From an uncultured Treponema sp. (lineage in GTDB: Bacteria > Spirochaetota > Spirochaetia > Treponematales > Treponemataceae), in the NCBI GenBank assembly GCA_946537975.1, contig CAMNGG010000239.1:1-33652 (forward strand): a stretch of 33,652 nucleotides of DNA, read 5' to 3'. The notes under the pieces are model-generated. The model saw only the letters and a list, made by a program, of their open reading frames with translations, did not search any database and was not told the DNA's origin. The position numbers and the translations under genes were made by a program. This document shows, in pieces, positions 30,710-33,652 of the stretch (positions are counted from its first letter, which is position 1; the number at the start of each line of letters is the position of its first letter).

Positions 30710-31660
30710 TTATAAATTTCCAATGCTTTCTGCAGAATTAACTGCAACACAGTTTGCTGTCTCTGCAAATCCTGATTTTCCCCAGAGGCCTGTCAAAACT
30801 GCGCCAACACCAGGCTCAATCAGTTCCCATTCGTCGCCGCTTGACTTAATAAGGTCGTTCAAAACTGCCTCTTCACTTGTCCAGCGAACAGGGTTTGTAA
30901 GGTGAAGAACGGCATTCTTTTTGATTTCTTCACCATCTTTTGCTTCCTTACCTGTTACGTTGCTGAAAAGTGTTTTATCAGGGTTATTAAAGGTAACTCC
31001 CGCAATTGCCTTTTCAAAATTATCAGCTGCTTCCTGCATCAACGGGCTGTGGAAAGGACCAGCTACAGCAAGGCGGAGGGCACGGCGCGCCCCTGCTTCC
31101 TTTGCCTTGGCTTCAATCTGTTCAAGGGCATCTGCAGTACCGCTGACTACTGTCTGAACAGGGCTGTTAAGGTTTGCTGCATAAGCATCTTTAATGCCAT
31201 TTGCAAGCTCTTCTACCTTCTCTGGCGGAAGACCAAGAACGGCTGTCATTCCAGGTGCGTGACCTTCGTTTGCCTTAGCAATATTTTCGCAGGTTGCCTG
31301 CATAATAAGTCCGCGCTCGCGAACAACTTTAATTACATCTTCAAAGCTCAAAACGCCAGCCGCATACAAAGCCGGGAATTCACCAAGAGAAAAGCCCATA
31401 GCGGCGCTTGGCTCAATACCTTTTGTTTTCAAAACAGCCATAACTGCGAGCGAGGCAGTTGTAATTGCAAGCTGACTGTTATCTGAACGGCTCAAAGTTG
31501 CCGCATCACTTTCCCAAAGAAGCTTCGGCATATCAACGCCGGTAATTTTTGTTACCTGATCTACAACTGCACGTGCTTCAGGATAAGCATCACAGATATC
31601 CTTAATCATGCCGGGAACCTGTGCACCCTGTCCCGGAAATAAAAATGCATATTTTTTCAT
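30710..31660 (-). CDS. fabD: FabD, malonyl-CoA:ACP transacylase
   Basis: Loads malonyl groups onto ACP, 316 residues. It begins MKKYAFLFPGQGAQVPGM; the nucleophile Ser91 lies in MGFSLGEFPA, Arg116 in VRERGLIMQ and His204 in AGPFHSPLM. The usual GHSLG elbow is GFSLG here (His to Phe before the Ser). The frame runs 20 codons further upstream, but MKKYAF with AGGGGT in front is the real start. First gene of the fab operon. In the gap to the divergent EAL gene an inverted repeat TGACA/TGTCA (31706-31710, 31725-31729) might be an operator. Confidence 0.96.
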   Translation of the reverse strand: MKKYAFLFPGQGAQVPGMIKDICDAYPEARAVVDQVTKITGVDMPKLLWESDAATLSRSDNSQLAITTASLAVMAVLKTKGIEPSAAMGFSLGEFPALYAAGVLSFEDVIKVVRERGLIMQATCENIAKANEGHAPGMTAVLGLPPEKVEELANGIKDAYAANLNSPVQTVVSGTADALEQIEAKAKEAGARRALRLAVAGPFHSPLMQEAADNFEKAIAGVTFNNPDKTLFSNVTGKEAKDGEEIKKNAVLHLTNPVRWTSEEAVLNDLIKSSGDEWELIEPGVGAVLTGLWGKSGFAETANCVAVNSAESIGNL

Positions 31661-31760
31661 ATTTACCCCTATAAGAATATTCTGCCAAAAGGCACTGTAA
31701 CAAAATGACATTTTATGCACTTTTTGTCAATATAAGAGCATAAATAGGGGCAGATTTTTT

Positions 31761-31789
31761 TTGTCTTTTATTCTTTTCTATAATATAAT
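31761..31789 (+). promoter_or_regulatory. Promoter of the receiver-EAL gene
   Basis: TTGTCT (31761-31766), 17 bp, TATAAT (31784-31789). The -10 box ends 7 nt before the ATG at 31797 and no ribosome binding site is present, so the mRNA should be leaderless. Confidence 0.65.
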
Positions 31790-31796
31790 AGATGAT

Positions 31797-33488
31797 ATGA
31801 AGATTGCTAACGAATTATTTGACAGAAAGGTTTTAATCGTCGATGACGAAGAAATAAACCGCGAAATTCTTGGAAACATAATTGAATCAGAATACAAGGT
31901 CGACTTTGCTGGTAATGGCAGGGAGGCACTGGAGAAAATCCATGACAAAAGCTCCGGTATTTCTCTGGTGCTGCTTGATATCCTTATGCCCGAAGTTTCA
32001 GGCCTTGATGTTATAAAGCAAATGAAGGCAGAAGGCCTGCTCACTGAGATTCCGGTAATTGTTCTTACTTCCGAAAAAAATTCCGAAATCGAAAGCCTTA
32101 AGCTTGGCGCTGCAGACTTTCTTACCAAGCCTTATGACCGGCCCGAAGTTATTCTTGCCCGAGTCCGCCATTCAATAGAGCTTTTTGAAAATGCAAGGCT
32201 CATCAATGCGACAGAGTTTGATAAGCTTACCACTCTTTACTCTCCGGAATTCTTTTTTGAATATGCCGCTCTTTTTGACCAGCGCTTCCCGGAAAAAACA
32301 ATGGATGCTGTTGTAATAAACTTTACCCGTTTCCATCTTTTGAACGAGCTTAAGGGCCGCGCCTTTGGAGACCAGATTCTTAGCGCCATGGCAGACGGAC
32401 TACGCAGCATCCTTTTAAAAACCGGAGGTCTTGCAGGCCGTAAGGATGCCGACACCTTCTTTGCCTATATTCCTCATATCGACGATTACAAAAGCATCAT
32501 AGAAAAAATAAACGAAAAGCTTTCTTCCCTCCTCAAGGCTTCTGAAACAAGACTGCGCCTTGGAGTTTACACCGACACAGAAAAAAAACTTCCGGTTCTT
32601 CTTCGTTTTGATTACGCAGTTCAGGCCTGCAATTCTATCCGCAGTCATGCCGGAGAAGAAATCTGCATTTATGATAATCAGATGGCAGAGCGCGAAGTTT
32701 TCAACGCCCACCTGCTCGAAGATTTTGAAGCCGCAATTGAACAAAAGCAGTTTAAGGTTCAGTATCAGCCAAAGTTCAACATCACAGGCGACACTCCAAA
32801 GCTTTGTTCTGCCGAAGCTCTTGTCCGCTGGATTCACCCGGAGCTTGGCTTTGTGCGTCCTGATCTTTTTATTCCTCTTTTTGAAGAAAACGGCCTTGTT
32901 ACCAAGCTTGACCGCTACGTCTGGGAAGAGTCTGCAAAACAGATTGCCCGCTGGAAAAAAGAGCTTGGCATGACAATTCCTGTTTCGGTAAATGTTTCGC
33001 GCGTAGATATTGCCGCTCCTGATGTTGTGGACTTTATCAGCAAAATTGTAAAAGAAAACGGCCTTGAGCCAAAGGACTACATGCTGGAAATTACCGAGTC
33101 TGCCTATACCGAAGATTCCAAACGCATTATAGAGGTTGTGGAAAAGCTTCGTTCTCTTGGTCACAAAATAGAAATGGATGACTTTGGTTCGGGTTATTCT
33201 TCGCTCAATATGCTTACTTCCATGCCAATAGATGCCCTCAAAATGGACAAGGCCTTTATCCGCAATATCCAGCCGGGCAATAAGGAAATGGAGCTGGTAA
33301 CACTTGTACTAAAAATTGCCCAGGCTCTTGGAGTTCCGGTAATTGCCGAAGGTGTAGAAACCGAAGAAGAATGCAAGCTTTTAAAAGATGCCGGCTGCGA
33401 CATAATTCAGGGTTATTATTTTTCAAAACCACTTCCACCGGAAGATTTTTCAAAATATGCCGGCAATGATAAGGGAGATGCAAATTGA
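31797..33488 (+). CDS. Response regulator with degenerate GGDEF and active-type EAL domain (c-di-GMP phosphodiesterase)
   Basis: A 563-residue protein in three parts. The receiver (1-125) has acidic VDDEE, phospho-acceptor D61 in LLDILMP and the conserved Lys in LTKPYD. A GGDEF-like domain (about 140-300) has its active motif decayed to GRKDADTF, so no cyclase activity is expected. The EAL domain (about 305-555) keeps the catalytic residues: SAEALVRW, NVSRVDI, EITES, MDDFGSGYSSL, LKMDKAF, AEGVET and IQGYYFSKPL. It should hydrolyse c-di-GMP under phosphorelay control. The frame extends 12 codons upstream; the ATG at 31797 fits the promoter. Its stop overlaps the Hpt gene by 1 bp. Confidence 0.95.
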   Translation: MKIANELFDRKVLIVDDEEINREILGNIIESEYKVDFAGNGREALEKIHDKSSGISLVLLDILMPEVSGLDVIKQMKAEGLLTEIPVIVLTSEKNSEIESLKLGAADFLTKPYDRPEVILARVRHSIELFENARLINATEFDKLTTLYSPEFFFEYAALFDQRFPEKTMDAVVINFTRFHLLNELKGRAFGDQILSAMADGLRSILLKTGGLAGRKDADTFFAYIPHIDDYKSIIEKINEKLSSLLKASETRLRLGVYTDTEKKLPVLLRFDYAVQACNSIRSHAGEEICIYDNQMAEREVFNAHLLEDFEAAIEQKQFKVQYQPKFNITGDTPKLCSAEALVRWIHPELGFVRPDLFIPLFEENGLVTKLDRYVWEESAKQIARWKKELGMTIPVSVNVSRVDIAAPDVVDFISKIVKENGLEPKDYMLEITESAYTEDSKRIIEVVEKLRSLGHKIEMDDFGSGYSSLNMLTSMPIDALKMDKAFIRNIQPGNKEMELVTLVLKIAQALGVPVIAEGVETEEECKLLKDAGCDIIQGYYFSKPLPPEDFSKYAGNDKGDAN

Positions 33489-33652
33489 TGACTATAGAAT
33501 CCCTTAAAGCTACAGGAGCAAATGTAGAAGAAGGACTGGCCCGCTGCCTGAACAAGGAAGATTTTTACCTTAAAATGGTAAACATGGGCCTGACAAATCA
33601 GAATTTTCAGCTGCTGGGCCCTGCCCTTGAAGCAAAGGATTTTGACAGGGCT
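33488..33652 (+). CDS. Hpt-domain phosphotransfer protein, N-terminal part
   Basis: The start overlaps the EAL gene stop (TGATG), so the two are translationally coupled. The 55 visible residues (MTIESLKATGANVEEGLARC, then LNKEDFYLKMVNMGL, ending EAKDFDRA) match the first helices of Hpt domains: the xGLxRxxxxxxFYxxxLxxF-type pattern that precedes the A-H-x-L-K-G phospho-His motif, which lies beyond the window edge. It probably passes phosphate to or from the receiver of its neighbour. Confidence 0.75.
   Translation, partial: MTIESLKATGANVEEGLARCLNKEDFYLKMVNMGLTNQNFQLLGPALEAKDFDRA

Noticed and set aside
32415-33164. 249-aa minus-strand ORF inside the EAL gene
   Set aside because: Antisense shadow; the plus-strand frame has full domain motifs.

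Overview
The window looks like a piece of a spirochete chromosome, most likely a host-associated or rumen/gut-type Treponema. The main evidence is the minus-strand backbone hslV-hslU-flgB-flgC-fliE-fliF-fliG, a gene order known from Treponema and Borrelia. The base composition is AT-rich, flgB has a candidate sigma-28 promoter, and gene ends carry many short palindromic repeats. The genus is an inference; no rRNA or other typing gene is present.

Layout. Positions 1-1721 hold the first codons of fliG and all of fliF. Positions 1834-16040 are accessory region 1, inserted between fliF and fliE. It holds (a) a plus-strand trio at 1917-4284: a CARF-like sensor, a sigma-factor-like protein and an Abi_2 HEPN-type RNase; (b) a tightly packed five-gene minus-strand operon at 4384-14048: UPF1/DNA2-like SF1 helicase, two unrecognised proteins, a ClpA/B-type AAA+ ATPase and an NrdG-like radical SAM protein; (c) a divergent plus-strand trio of unrecognised proteins at 14151-16040, two of them membrane-associated. 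The last of these begins, after its signal peptide, with two peptide motifs also found in FliF. Operons (b) and (c) share a strikingly symmetric divergent promoter. Positions 16151-17755 return to the backbone (fliE, flgC, flgB).

Positions 17837-25303 are accessory region 2, between flgB and hslU: a PrsW-type membrane protease, an iron-dependent alcohol dehydrogenase preceded by a 24-bp tandem repeat, an NAD-dependent epimerase, a broken SDR gene, a VapC-like toxin/antitoxin pair, and a restriction-modification-like cassette (EcoRI-type adenine methylase, DUF262-HNH nuclease, divergent XRE controller). Positions 25536-27716 hold hslU and hslV. After a transposase-nuclease remnant and a 56-bp direct repeat comes a minus-strand fatty-acid operon, fabD-fabF-(outer-membrane barrel)-fabZ (31660-28199). 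The right end is plus-strand: a receiver/degenerate-GGDEF/EAL protein followed by an Hpt protein cut by the window edge.

How it fits together. The flagellar block appears to have been opened twice by defence-type cargo. fliF now has a good sigma-70-type promoter of its own (1786-1814). The best candidate for an undescribed system is accessory region 1. The five-gene helicase/AAA+/radical SAM operon does not match any named defence system I can place with confidence, and next to it is a CRISPR-independent CARF/sigma/HEPN trio. Several operon heads have a -10 box only 4-7 nt before the start codon, suggesting leaderless mRNAs. Several genes end with their stop codon inside a repeat element, showing that repeats sit exactly at gene ends here.
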